64,000 nt of DNA from Orychophragmus violaceus (GCA_030180135.1 CM058239.1:79987823-80051822); one strand, 5' to 3'. Shown: positions 10,169 to 20,902, counted from the first letter of the stretch. Numbers and translations: made by a program. Notes: generated by a model from the sequence alone, not told the origin.

Positions 10169-10629
10169 ATGTGGCGTTACGTAGCGGCTCGCCAAACGTT
10201 CCAAGGACATAAACAGTCAACTCTAGCTTCAGATAGACTGCAACAATTATCATTAGTTCCGGCATATCTGATGGTACATTACACTTTCCATGTGTCCCAA
10301 CCTCAACAGACAGTGAGAGAACCTGCAATGGCAGTGTCTATGTTGACACAACTTAAGGAGGAATAGGGTTTGGAGGTAGGACCACATGTCGTATTGAGTT
10401 ATAGACAGAACCCCACATCTGGAGATGCAGAAGCTGTCATCAAATGGAAAGGACTGATCAAGGAATGGAAGAATGTTAAGGAAAGCTGGTTTCTTCTCTT
10501 CAACCTTGAGGACAAGGTTATATTCAAAGGCAGGGGTAATGATACGCATGACGCTGTGCATCAGAAGGATTGGTGGGCTTGGTTAATGGATAAGAGTAAT
10601 ATGGGCTTGGTTAATTGTCTTTCAACCTA
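10169..10629 (+). pseudogene. Ty3/gypsy integrase C-terminus with chromodomain-like tail
   Basis: The frame reads YLMVHYTFHVSQPQQTV (the HPVFHVSQL motif of gypsy integrase C-termini), then after a TAG at 10364 continues with VVLSYR, EAVIKWKGL and FNLEDKVIFKGRGND. The latter corresponds to the E-LVKWKGL...F-LEDK-...G-GND end of plant chromovirus integrases. The catalytic core is absent. The in-frame stop and missing upstream domains show it is dead. It marks the 3' end of the gypsy element. Confidence 0.7.
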
Positions 10630-10640
10630 AAATAGTCATA

Positions 10641-11593
10641 AGTAGTATATAAGTGAGAGCAAGGATTATAGAGATCCTTATCAAGTTGTTTGATCATTAT
10701 GTCAAGGAGAGAGAAGAGACTCTATAATTTCTCTTAATCTGTAAACTTTATCTACAATATCTAATTTTTTACTTATTCTTTGGATTTGATATGTTGCACG
10801 TATGAAATGTCTTGAAGTGAACCACCTATGTAACCTATCAAAAAATACTTTTTATCTATTTGGAAGTTTATATCTTCATCATTTTTCTCTCGCATCATTA
10901 TCACCATGGTTTTCTCTTAATGACACACACATATGGATAACCTCTGTTTTTAGGATAATGTGATAAAGTTTGCAAGTTGTATATCATTACTCAAGGACAT
11001 CGGAGGTGTGTCACTAAGGCATTTCACCGAAAATATATTTAGGAAAAATATAAGCTATCTCAACTTCCTTCATCTCCTTAATCATATTGTAATCTTCATA
11101 AGCCATACACAGAAAATCCACATACTTGATTTGTTCTTCAACCACAAAAACCTCCCTCAATTATTTAAACTAGCGAGGAAATCCCAACCCATATTATTAA
11201 TCTTCCATTGTCCAAAGATCATACAATCGTCTCTCATGACTCAGCATAACAATGATTTATTGTTACTCATCCATAAGTTAGTCCTTACTCTAGCAAAAAT
11301 GGTTTCTCGATATTTAGAAGATCTGCCAATCTTTTGGAAGATCTGCCAAAAATTACCAAACCATTACCAATGTTTTGGTAGAGTTACGACCACCTATCTT
11401 TGATTGTAGATCTGTCAGAGATCAACATACCATTTTTGGTAGAGCTGTGACTAATTTATGGCAAGGTTACGAGAAACCATTGTTTTCCATATTTGGGTTC
11501 GTCAAGTATTGTTTGCAAAGTTTACCTCTCAATGAATTCCCTGCAGTATGTTTGCCTTTAACCCTATATTGCGTTCGACTTGCAAATATGGTT
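10641..11593. other. AT-rich sequence, nothing recognised
   Basis: About 950 bases with only unremarkable frames. It includes a short imperfect repeat of AGAAGATCTGCCAA (near 11320 and 11333) and three GGTAGAG-type phrases around 11370-11450. The left part may be the old gypsy 3' LTR. It is the host of the mini LTR element. Confidence 0.5.
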
Positions 11594-11598
11594 AGATC

Positions 11599-12498
11599 TG
11601 AAAGTGCAGGTGAGGCAAATAAAAAAAGTGCAGAAAGTAAAGACACAAATTTTTTTAAGGAGGTTCAATTTTTTCTATTCCTCGGGACCTCGTTCAGATT
11701 TCGAATTCACTTGAGCAAAAATTAATTCCACCAATTACAAACGCATAGATAAAACCCTATTGAACTACCACTCTATCCAATACCATGAAATCTTCAGGAT
11801 CAAACTAACCCTGAGCTAAACTCCCCATGATCCTAGACTTGTGCTAAACTCCTCATGAGCCTAGACTTGTGCTCTGAGCCTAGACTTTGTTTCTTCAGAA
11901 TCTCTGGACCATGTCACACCCAACGCACCAAAGTATTCCAACACGTACGTCAACACAAACACACCAACATGACTAAGGTATTAAGTACGCATGCTTAAAC
12001 ACCACCGTCGCAGCAGCAACACTGTCTTCTCAAACAATGCATATTTCTTTATCAAAACGTTTGAACAACACAAGCACAAACCGCGAAACATTGTCGCACT
12101 CAATCACCTAGATAAAACACTCTTTTAGGTCTTTTGTGGTCACAAGGACACATTTCTCCTAAGGACACACCCTTCATATATATCAGCTTTAATCTTGAAC
12201 TCCAAGCCTATTCAATCACCCAAATAGAAGATTTTCTCTTTGTTAAAACATTCCAAATCTTTTTAGGAAATATTCTATTTTTCCTCTTCTCATAGGAATA
12301 TGTAAAAATTCAAAAGCTGCTATATTCTTTCCAATATCTTCATCCAGCTCAGAAAATAACTCATCAAACCGAATCACATCATTAAGATTCGTTCATATCT
12401 CATTAATCGAACATATCCACGTCTTGAATCACGTCTTGTACTACCCCTTGTACTACGCCATGTACTACTCTTCAGCTGGTACATTGAATTCATCTTCA
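11599..12498 (-). repeat. 3' LTR of the small LTR element
   Basis: 900 bp, TGAAAGTGCAGG...GAATTCATCTTCA. Aligns with 12710-13071 joined to 20340-20902, and around 11945 it carries the unoccupied copia A target (ACACGTACGTCAAC). That directly proves the nested insertion in the sister LTR. Confidence 0.85.
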
Positions 12499-12709
12499 TT
12501 CTCCCCCTTTTTGATTATGTATGTGAACTCAACATTCACATCTTAAAGAGCTTCGTCATTAACACCAATCTCCCCCAGCTTAAGTCACATCATGGTTAAA
12601 AACTCATGCAAACTTTGTTTTTCTTCCTGAACTATCTTCTGATCCTCCTCACCTTAGATCTACCTGAAACAAGACTAAATATCTATTAAGCACCCGCTAT
12701 GATACCAAT
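12499..12709 (-). other. interior of the small LTR element: PPT and PBS
   Basis: On the minus strand a TGGTATCAT primer-like site (12700-12708, one mismatch to the initiator-Met site) directly follows the 5' LTR, and a polypurine tract CAAAAAGGGGGAG (12501-12513) directly precedes the 3' LTR. The 190 bases between them have no coding frame. Confidence 0.75.
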
Positions 12710-13071
12710 TGAAAGTGCAGGGGAGGCAAATAGAAAAAGTGCAGAAAGTAAAGACACACAAAGTTTTTTTAACGAGGTTCGGTTTTTTCTACTCCCCGGG
12801 ACCTCGTCCAGATTTCGAATTCACTTGAATAGAAAGTAATTCCACCAATTACAAACGCATAGATCAAATCCTATTGAACTACTCCTCTATCCAATACCAT
12901 GAACTCTTCATGATCAAACTAACCCTGAGCTAACCTCCCCATGAGCCTAGACTTGTGCTAAACTCCTCATGAGCCTAGACTTGTGCTAAACTCCTCCTGA
13001 GTCTAGACTTTGTTTCTTCAGAATCTCTGGACCATGTCACACCCAACGCACCAAAGTACTCCCACACGTAC
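12710..13071 (-). repeat. 5' LTR of the small LTR element, inner part
   Basis: Begins TGAAAGTGCAGGGG at the primer site. It is interrupted at 13071/13072 by copia A and resumes at 20340 after the CGTAC target duplication. Confidence 0.85.
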
Positions 13072-13753
13072 TGTTGGGAATGTCCTGAAATCTATTGTAC
13101 TTACTCTAAGTGAAAGTCGTATTGTCGAGATGAGACAATCATATGACACTGGGCAGTCATAATGCTTTGCTAGAAGCCACTTATGATCAATGAGTTTAGA
13201 ACTCATTGCTAGTGTTATATGATCCTACAGGGTCACACACCTAAGCAAACTGGACGTAGTATATGAGGTAGATCATTAATGTAATGATCTGGTGAATGCA
13301 TATTTGATATGCATTCAATACCGAGTTTCTGAGGCAGTGTCGATCGACACAGTAAGTGTGTCGGTCGACACAGATCGCGAATGACCAGATTAACTTCGGT
13401 TTAATCGTTGGTTAATTCGGTCGTGGTATAAGTCGAAATATATAAGATATATGGTCGACCTTTACACACTTCTAACCTAATTCACAGCCACCAGAAAAGT
13501 AAGAGAAACCTCTCTAGAGATCTGATCTCTAAAGGCACTAGCATCCCTCCTGTTCAGTTTGTGTGCGTGTGGATACCAGTAGAGGCACAGCGTTTGAGGT
13601 GCTTCGAGATCTCGATTACTTGCAAACCTTCCGCTGCTAATCAACAGGTAATCTCGAGATCCCATTGATTCGATTATATGGACCCTAGATCCTAGGCTTG
13701 GAATTAAGATTAGGGATGCCTAATTGGATTAGGAACTGCTAGAAATTCCTTCA
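13072..13753 (+). repeat. 5' LTR of copia A
   Basis: 682 bp, TGTTGGGAATG...ATTCCTTCA. It contains a palindrome pair (13337/13358) and a TATATAAG box. The minus-strand frames inside it are chance frames. Confidence 0.95.
13439..13446 (+). promoter_or_regulatory. TATA box of copia A LTR
   Basis: TATATAAG inside the longer palindrome AATATATAAGATATATGG, about 315 bp before the LTR end. The same box occurs in the 3' LTR near 20025 and in copia D. It is the likely promoter of the genomic RNA. Confidence 0.6.
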
Positions 13754-13754
13754 G

Positions 13755-13766
13755 TGGTATCAGAGC
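13755..13766 (+). other. primer binding site, initiator tRNA-Met
   Basis: TGGTATCAGAGC one base after the 5' LTR. Confidence 0.95.
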
Positions 13767-14870
13767 CTTAGGGTTCTATTGAATCAGTAGCATGGTGATT
13801 AGATTAGTTGAATCTAGATCTCTGTATAATTGATACAAGCATGCTAAAACTCGTTTTAATCAAAGTAATCTAGTTTAGGTTTTTTGCTTGAAAACGATTA
13901 GGGTTTATCGCACTGTGTCGATCGACACCAATCCGGTGTCGGTCGACGCATAAGGATAAACCGAATAAGATACATGTTTAACCTAACTGTGACGATCGAC
14001 ACAAGAGTTGTGTCGGTCGACACATACCTCGCGATCAGGATAGTCGGTTCAATTGGATTGGACCGATCATCGAGCTTGGTTAAAATTGGTTAAACCGCTA
14101 AACGGTTTATAGCGATTAATTTGATAAGGTTAGCATCGACCGACACTAATGTAGTGGCGATCGACACTGACCGGTTATCATAAAACCGGATCAATTTGAT
14201 TGATCGGTTATCGTAAATTGGTTTTGGTTAATCTGCATCGATCGACACTAAGGTAGTGTCGGTCGACACAGGATCCGATGGTTTTAGGTTATTGAACCTG
14301 AAATCACAGAACCAAACCAAGATAAATCATTTTAATTAGAAGAATTAAAACATAATAAAACTCAACGTTTTAAAGGTCCCGTTCCTCAACCAAATATCAA
14401 GTGATCCTTGATGTCTTTCCAATCTTGTCAACTGTCAAGACTCATTTCATTGTGCGATAGACTTGCAGTGCGAGATGTCCACAATTACATGAGTAAGACA
14501 GGAAGTAATCGTGTTGATGGTTTTGCAGTGCAAGGCATCAACAAATTACATGACTTAAGAGATTGGTTTACTTGACTGGGCCATCAAAATCGTTTTGGGC
14601 TCAGAGACATCAGGTGGATTGGACATGAGATGTCAATCCACAACCAAGAGTTATATTGGATATAACTAGCAAAGTTGTTGCTTACCTAGATAGCTAAAAT
14701 TTGGGTGATAGCCAGTGGCTCACTCAAGCTTAGTGAAGTATGGGTCTTGGATCATTATATTCATTTGAGGAAACATTGTTTGAATATAATGCGAGTTTTC
14801 TTAATACTTAAGACTTCTCATTTCTTGAACATTAAACTAAACCTTTTTTTCCCTTTCTTTGATCTCAGCT
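13767..14870 (+). other. copia A 5' leader
   Basis: About 1.1 kb without credible coding, containing four palindrome pairs in its first half. The last 400 bp are conserved in all four copia elements here (for example GACTGGGCCATC and GAGTTATAT). A long leader before gag may hold packaging or translation signals; that is inferred. Confidence 0.7.
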
Positions 14871-15749
14871 ATGACTAACACTCATAATAACACTTTCTCC
14901 CTGCGATCCGTCCTTGAGAAGGACAAGTTAAATGGATCGAATTTTCTCGAATGGTATCGGAACTTGAGAATTGTTCTCAAGCAGGAGAAAAGGGACTATG
15001 TCCTGGAAAATGTTCTCCCTGAAAAACCGAGAGCCAATGCCCCACATGCAGAAAGGAGTGCTTGGGACAAGCATTCTAATGATGTGGTCGATGTGAATTG
15101 CCTCATGTTGGCTACCATGAACTCGGATTTGCAGAAGCAATACGAGAACGTGGAGTCGCCAGTGGAGATGATCACTAGCCTGAAAAGTATGTTTCAGGAG
15201 CAGGCACGAACTGAGAGATACCAGACGATTAAGTCTCTCATTGAATGCAAGCTACCAAAGGACGGTCCAGTTAGTCCTCATGTCATTAAGATGATGGGTT
15301 ATATTGATAACCTGGGGAAGCTGGATTGTCCCATTAGCCAAGAGTTGGCTACTGACATCATTTTGCAGTCACTGCCGTCAAGTTATGATCAGTTTGTTAT
15401 GAACTATAACATGAACAACTTAATGAAGACGTTGACTGAACTGCATGGCATGCTCAAGACAACTGAGTCTAATATCAGAAAGGGCACTCCAAATGTACTT
15501 ATGGTACAAGGGGGGGTAAGAAGTTTAAGAAACTTGGCAAGGGTAAGGGTAAGGGAAAGGGCAAGGCCGTCCAGGATGAGAACCAGGACACGCCTGCGCC
15601 GGCCTCTAAACCCAAGCCTGGCCCATCTGAGACTGATAAGTGCAATTACTGTAAAGAGCTTGGGTATTGGAAGAGAAATTGCAACAAATTCTTGGAAGAG
15701 AAGAAGAAGAAGACTTTCGAGACTTCATATTCAGGTATTTATGTTATAG
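14871..15749 (+). pseudogene. copia A gag with frameshift
   Basis: The start is the ATG at 14871 (Met-Thr-Asn-Thr), in the same context as in copia B, C and D; the upstream in-frame TTG is not used. The capsid-like UBN2/Retrotran_gag region spans about residues 10-200 (LNGSNFLEWYRNL, DLQKQYENVESP, VSPHVIKMMGYIDNL, SLPSSYDQF). At the 7-G run near 15512 the frame shifts; in the other frame it continues into a Lys/Gly-rich linker, a zinc knuckle CNYCKELGYWKRNC and directly into pol. The knuckle His is replaced by Tyr. Gag and pol were thus one polyprotein frame. Confidence 0.85.
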
Positions 15750-18700
15750 AAGTAAATGTTACTACTTCTGGTTCTACTTCTTGGGTATTGGATACCGGCT
15801 GTGGTGCTCATATTTGTACAAATATGCAGAGCCTAAGCAACAGTAGGACGTTGGAAAAGGGACAAGTGGACCTGCGCGTGGGGAATGTAGCAAGAGTTGC
15901 TGCATTAGCCGTAGGAACATTTAACTTGTCTTTACCTTCTGGTTTGGTTTTAGAACTTAATAATTGCTACTATGTACCTACTATAAGCAGAAATATTATT
16001 TCTATTCCTGTTTTGGATATGGAAGGATATCAGTTTTCAATTAAGAATAAATGTTGTTCTTTTGATTACAATGATATATTTTATGGTAGCAGCCCATTAG
16101 AGAATGGGCTTTATGTTCTAAACCAAAGCACACCAATCTATAACATTAATACTAAGAGATTCAAATCAAATGACACGAATCAGAATTTTCTATGGCATTG
16201 TCGTTTGGGCCACATAAATGAGAAACGGATTCAGAAGCTCCATAGTGATGGGCTTCTGGGCTCATTTGATTATGAATCATGTGAGAAATGTGAATCTTGT
16301 TTACTGGGCAAAATGACCAAGGCTCCTTTCAACAAACAAAATGAAAGGGCCAGTGACCTATTGGGCCTTATACATACTGATGTGTGCGGCCCAATGAGCA
16401 CAAGTGCCAGAGGAAATTTTCGATACTTCATTACATTCACTGATGATTTCAGTAGGTATGGCTATGTCTATTTAATGAGACACAAGTCGGAATCCCTTAA
16501 AAGGTTCAAAGAATTCCAAAATGAAGTACAGAATCAACTTGGCAAAAGTATTAAGGCTCTTCGATCAGATCGTGGAGGAGAATACTTAAGCCAAGAATTC
16601 AGTGATCATTTGAGAGATTGTGGAATTGTTTCGCAACTCACTCCTCCTGGAACACCCCAATGGAATGGAGTGTCCGAGAGGAGGAATCAGACTTTATTAG
16701 ATATGGTTCGATCAATGATGAGTCTCTCATCTCTTCCATTATCCTTTTGGGGATACGCTCTAGACACGTCTGCGTTTACACTTAATAGGGTTCCGTCAAA
16801 ATCAGTTGCAAAGACACCACATGAGATGTGGACTGGAAATGTTCCGAGTTTGTCTTTCCTGAAGATTTGGGGTTGTGAAACTTATGTTAAGCAGTTAATT
16901 ACAGATAAGCTCGAACCCAAATCTGATAAATGCTACTTCGTTGGTTATCCTAAGGAAACCAAGGCATACTACTTTTACAACCAATCCGAGAACAAAGTGT
17001 TTGTTGCTCGGAACTGCGTCTTTCTTGAGAGAGAGTTTCTTTCCAAGAGAAACAGTGGGAGTAAAGTACAACTCGAAGAAGTTCGAGAGCCAGAGGAGAC
17101 CGCTCAGCCCGTTGAGGAAGAGCAACAGTTGGATCTACAAAGAGTTGTAGAAACCACGCCTGTGGAGCCTGAAATTCGCAGATCCGAAAGGATCCGTCAC
17201 GAAACTGAGAGATATGGATTTCTCGTAACTAATTGTCATGACTTGTTGATCATTGACAGTGACGAGCCCGTGAATTTTGAAGAAGCAATGATGAGCCCTG
17301 ACTCCGAAAAGTGGCTGAAAGCCGCTGAATCCGAAATGGGATCCATGTCACAGAACCAAGTGTGGACTTTGGTTGATTTACCCGATGGTGCAAGACCCAT
17401 TGAGTGTAAATGGATTTTCAAGAAGAAAATTGATGTGGATGGAAATATTCAGATATATAAAGCAAGGCTGGTGGCAAAAGGTTTCAAACAAATTCATGGT
17501 ATTGACTATGAAGAAACCTATTCCCCTGTCGCTATGCTTAAATCCATTCGGATTCTCCTAGCAACAGCCGCTCATTATGATTATGAAATCTGGCAGATGG
17601 ACGTGAAAACAGCTTTCCTTAATGGAATTCTGGAAGAGGATGTGTACATTACACAACCCGAAGGTTTCATCGATCCTAATGCTGCTAGGAAGGTATGCAA
17701 GCTTCATCGATCCATTTATGGATTGAAGCAATCATCTCGGAGTTGGAATCTTTGTTTTGATGAAGCAGTCAAAAAGTTTGACTTCATCAGGAACGAAGAG
17801 GAACCGTGTGTTTACAAGAAGACTAGTGGGAGCGCAGTTGCATTTCTCGTATTGTATGTAGATGACATACTTCTTCTCGGAAATGACGTTCCGTTGTTAC
17901 AGTCTGTTAAGACTTGGCTCGGAAGTTGTTTTTCAATGAAAGACATGGGAGAAGCCGCGTACATTCTTAGAATAAGAATCTATAGAGATAGATTAAACAA
18001 GTTAATTGGACTGTGTCAAGATACTTATATCGATAAAGTCTTGCACAGGTTCAGAATGCATGATTCCAAGAAGGGCTTCATACCAATGTCTTATGGCATT
18101 AGTCTCAGCAAGAAGCAGTGTCCTGCGACACCTGCTGAGCGAGAACGCATGAGTCAGATTCCTTATGCTTCGGCATTAGGATCCATCATGTATGCCATGC
18201 TCTGTACTCGTCCAGATGTTGCTTGTGCTTTAAGCATGACGAGTAGATACCAATATGATCCAGGTGAAAGTCACTGGACAGCTGTCAAGAATATTATGAA
18301 GTATTTGAGAAATACTAAGGATAAATTCTTGGTGTATGGAGGAAGTGATGAGCTGGTAGTAAGTGGTTACACAGACGCAAGTTTTCAGACGGACAAAGAC
18401 GATTTACGATCGCAATCTGGTTACGTCTTTTGTATGAATGGCGGTGCAGTCAGCTGGAAGAGTTCCAAGCAGGACACTGTAGCAGATTCCACGACTGAAG
18501 CTGAGTACCTCGCTGCTTCTGAAGCGGCAAAGGAGGCTGTTTGGATCAAGAAGTTCATCACTGAACTTGGTGTGGTTCCTAGTATTTCTGAGCCAGTGGC
18601 TTTGTATTGTGACAACAATGGAGCCATTGCGCAAGCAAAGGAACCTAGATCACACCAGAAGTCCAAACACATCGAAAGGAGATATCACCTTATTCGTGAT

Positions 18701-18838
18701 ATTATTAATAGAGGAGATGTGAAGATCATCAGAGTCCCGACGGATGAGAATGTTGCTGATCCACTGACCAAGCCTCTCCCAAGGCCTAAGCATGATATTC
18801 ATACTACTGCTATAGGCATTAGATTTCTTAAGATATGA
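15692..18838 (+). CDS. copia A pol polyprotein (protease, integrase, RT, RNase H)
   Basis: 1048 codons, uninterrupted. The first Met is not a true start; the frame continues from gag. In order: protease with the active site WVLDTGCGAH (Asp about residue 34); GAG-pre-integrase with a His/Cys finger (HCRLGHI...CESCLLGK, about 165-210); integrase core with HTDVCGP (about 230), SDRGGEY (about 293) and the Glu in NGVSERRNQ (about 329); RT from about 560 with YVDD near 722; RNase H with GYTDAS (about 893), STTEAEY (about 934) and LYCDNNGA (about 972). All expected catalytic residues are present. The order protease-integrase-RT-RNase H is diagnostic for Ty1/copia. It may be able to mobilise related defective copies in trans. 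Confidence 0.95.
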   Translation: MEEKKKKTFETSYSGIYVIEVNVTTSGSTSWVLDTGCGAHICTNMQSLSNSRTLEKGQVDLRVGNVARVAALAVGTFNLSLPSGLVLELNNCYYVPTISRNIISIPVLDMEGYQFSIKNKCCSFDYNDIFYGSSPLENGLYVLNQSTPIYNINTKRFKSNDTNQNFLWHCRLGHINEKRIQKLHSDGLLGSFDYESCEKCESCLLGKMTKAPFNKQNERASDLLGLIHTDVCGPMSTSARGNFRYFITFTDDFSRYGYVYLMRHKSESLKRFKEFQNEVQNQLGKSIKALRSDRGGEYLSQEFSDHLRDCGIVSQLTPPGTPQWNGVSERRNQTLLDMVRSMMSLSSLPLSFWGYALDTSAFTLNRVPSKSVAKTPHEMWTGNVPSLSFLKIWGCETYVKQLITDKLEPKSDKCYFVGYPKETKAYYFYNQSENKVFVARNCVFLEREFLSKRNSGSKVQLEEVREPEETAQPVEEEQQLDLQRVVETTPVEPEIRRSERIRHETERYGFLVTNCHDLLIIDSDEPVNFEEAMMSPDSEKWLKAAESEMGSMSQNQVWTLVDLPDGARPIECKWIFKKKIDVDGNIQIYKARLVAKGFKQIHGIDYEETYSPVAMLKSIRILLATAAHYDYEIWQMDVKTAFLNGILEEDVYITQPEGFIDPNAARKVCKLHRSIYGLKQSSRSWNLCFDEAVKKFDFIRNEEEPCVYKKTSGSAVAFLVLYVDDILLLGNDVPLLQSVKTWLGSCFSMKDMGEAAYILRIRIYRDRLNKLIGLCQDTYIDKVLHRFRMHDSKKGFIPMSYGISLSKKQCPATPAERERMSQIPYASALGSIMYAMLCTRPDVACALSMTSRYQYDPGESHWTAVKNIMKYLRNTKDKFLVYGGSDELVVSGYTDASFQTDKDDLRSQSGYVFCMNGGAVSWKSSKQDTVADSTTEAEYLAASEAAKEAVWIKKFITELGVVPSISEPVALYCDNNGAIAQAKEPRSHQKSKHIERRYHLIRDIINRGDVKIIRVPTDENVADPLTKPLPRPKHDIHTTAIGIRFLKI

Positions 18839-19657
18839 TCTTGATTTCAGTGGGAGTTATATTTGGTTTTTAGTTATGTCATGATATTCATAAAACATAA
18901 TGGTTATGTTTTTAATGAAATTTGTTTCAACATTATTTAATTGTGTTATTAAATAATAGTCCCAAAGTAATTCATGACAATATTATAGGTCATCAAGTAC
19001 ATGACTTGATCATGAAACCCTATAAGCAATAAATGTCATAAATTATGTTGGTCCCTGGTCGAGGTTGTTAAATTGGGACATTAACAACCGCGTGAGACTA
19101 GTATGTGAGGTGACTAATGACTAAGTTTCATGGAGTCATTAATAAGAGTATTAAAGTCAATCACATAGATATGTGTTGGAGAACACATGATCGGACTTGA
19201 CCCATTAATGAGAACTCTACAAGATGTTATTTGAGTGTCATAAGAGTTTCTCATTACGACTATAGAGTATAGTCCTTAGACCTGAGTTCATCATGATTTC
19301 TTGCATATGGATTGGTCCGTCTTGACTTTGTCAAACGTCAGCCGTAACTGGTAATTATAAAGACACTGATTAGGCGTATCATGAGATATGAAAGGAGCAT
19401 GGATGGAACAAGATGGGATATGTACCTCCTATATAACAGGAGTTAAATATCTCTGGGCCTATTGAAGATTTGATACTGGAAATGCGTGGCCGCGCTCAAA
19501 CGAGGTGATTGTCAGTCGTTTGTTTTATCAGTATAAATCAGATTTCGATAAACTTGATCTAGCTTAATAAGGATGACACAGTTCTTGCCTTATGCCAGAT
19601 CGAGATATAGCTACAAAGGGATTAAAGGAATAGATGATTCCAGTACAAGTGGGAGAT
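18839..19657 (+). other. copia A long 3' non-coding region and polypurine tract
   Basis: About 820 bp between the pol stop and the 3' LTR without a coding frame. It begins with CAGTGGGAG near 18851 and ends with the probable polypurine tract AAGTGGGAGAT just before the LTR. The same arrangement is kept in copia C (43490-44381), so it is a family trait. Confidence 0.75.
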
Positions 19658-20339
19658 TGTTGGGAATGTCCTGAAATCTATTGTACTTACTCTAAGTGAA
19701 AGTCGTATTGTCGAGATGAGACAATCATATGACACTGGGCAGTCATAATGCTTTGCTAGAAGCCACTTATGATCAATGAGTTTAGAACTCATTGCTAGTG
19801 TTATATGATCCTACAAGGTCACACACCTAAGAAAACTGGACGTAGTATATGAGGTTGATCATTAATGTAATTATCTGGTGAATGCATATTTGATATGCAT
19901 TCAATACCGAGTTTCTGAGGCAGTGTCGATCGACACAGTAAGTGTGTCGGTCGACACAGATCGTGAATGACCAGATTAACTTCGGTTTAATCGTTGGTTA
20001 ATTCGGTCGTGGTATAAGTCGACATATATAAGATATATGGTCGACCCTTACACACTTCTAACCTAATTCACAGCCACCAGAAAAGTAAGAGAAACCTCTC
20101 TAGAGATCTGATCTCTAAAGGCACTAGCATCCCTCCTGTTCAGTTTGTGTGCGTGTGGATACCAGTAGAGGCACAACGTTTGAGGTGCTTCGAGATCTCG
20201 ATTACTTGCAAACCTTCCGCTGCTAATCAAAAGGTAATCTCGAGATCCCATTGATTTGATTATATGGACCCTAGATCCTAGGCTTGGAATTAAGATTAGG
20301 GCTGCCTAATTGGATTAGGAACTGCTAGAAATTCCTTCA
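19658..20339 (+). repeat. 3' LTR of copia A
   Basis: 682 bp, about 11 substitutions from the 5' LTR by eye. Contains the palindrome pair 19923/19944 and a TATATAAG box near 20025. Followed by the target duplication CGTAC. Confidence 0.95.
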
Positions 20340-20902
20340 CGTACGTCAACACAAACGCACAATCTTGACTAAGGAAACGATATCAAGCAGGCATGCTTAA
20401 ACACCACCGGCGCAACAGCAGAGTTGTCTTCGCCAACAATGCATATTCCTTTATCAAAACGCTTAAACAACACAAGCACAAACCGCGAAACACTGTCGCA
20501 CTCAATCACCCAGATAAAACACTCTTTTAGGTCTTTTATGGCCACAAGGACACCATTCTCCTAAGGACACACTTCCATATATACCATCTTGAATCTTGAC
20601 CTCCAAGCCTCTTCAATCACCCAAATAGAAGATTTTCTCTTTGTTAGAACATTCTAAATCTTTTTAGGAAATATTCTCTCTTTCCTTTTTCTTCTCATAG
20701 AAATATGTAAACATTCCAAAAATCTTATATTCTTTTCAATATCTTCATCCAGCTCAGCAAACAATTCATAAACCGAATCACATCATAAAGATTCGTTCAT
20801 ATCTTCTTAGTCGAACATATCTACGTCTTATGTCACGTCTTGTACTACCCTTTATACTACGATGTATAATACTATACAACTGGTACATTGAATGCATCTT
20901 CA
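20340..20902 (-). repeat. 5' LTR of the small LTR element, outer part
   Basis: Continues the LTR that begins at 12710, matching 11940-12498. It ends GAATGCATCTTCA and is followed by the target duplication AGATC (20903-20907). Confidence 0.85.

Larger units (their letters stand above)
7605..10640 (+). mobile_element. decayed Ty3/gypsy element, chromovirus-like tail
   Basis: The plus-strand region starts with a gag remnant (7605-7841) and ends with an integrase C-terminal and chromodomain-like tail (10230-10540). RT and RNase H are not recognisable, so the middle is deleted or replaced. 10620-10760 contains a TATATAAG box (near 10646) and could be part of the 3' LTR, but I cannot set LTR borders. 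Confidence 0.55.
13337..14269. repeat. five pairs of 14-bp palindromes, LTR and leader of copia A
   Basis: Pairs start at 13337/13358 (LTR), 13915/13936, 13989/14010, 14133/14154 and 14235/14256 (leader). All five have a spacing of exactly 21 bp. A sixth pair, 19923/19944, is in the 3' LTR. Typical members are GTGTCGATCGACAC then GTGTCGGTCGACAC. Confidence 0.9.
13072..20339 (+). mobile_element. copia A: nearly intact Ty1/copia element
   Basis: 7268 bp with two 682-bp LTRs, initiator-Met primer site, gag, complete pol and polypurine tract, flanked by the 5-bp target duplication CGTAC (13067-13071 and 20340-20344). By eye the LTRs differ at about 11 positions (about 1.6 percent), pointing to an insertion in roughly the last million years under usual plant rates (inference). 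The only clear lesions are a frameshift at a G-run in gag and a His-to-Tyr change in the zinc knuckle. Confidence 0.95.

Noticed and set aside
10960..11403. 147-codon plus-strand frame in AT-rich DNA
   Set aside because: Low-complexity composition, no motif, not next to any element gene.
13018..13206. Minus-strand frame in the copia A 5' LTR (and its match in 7470-7600)
   Set aside because: It is an antisense read of LTR sequence with no domain; it appears in every LTR copy.
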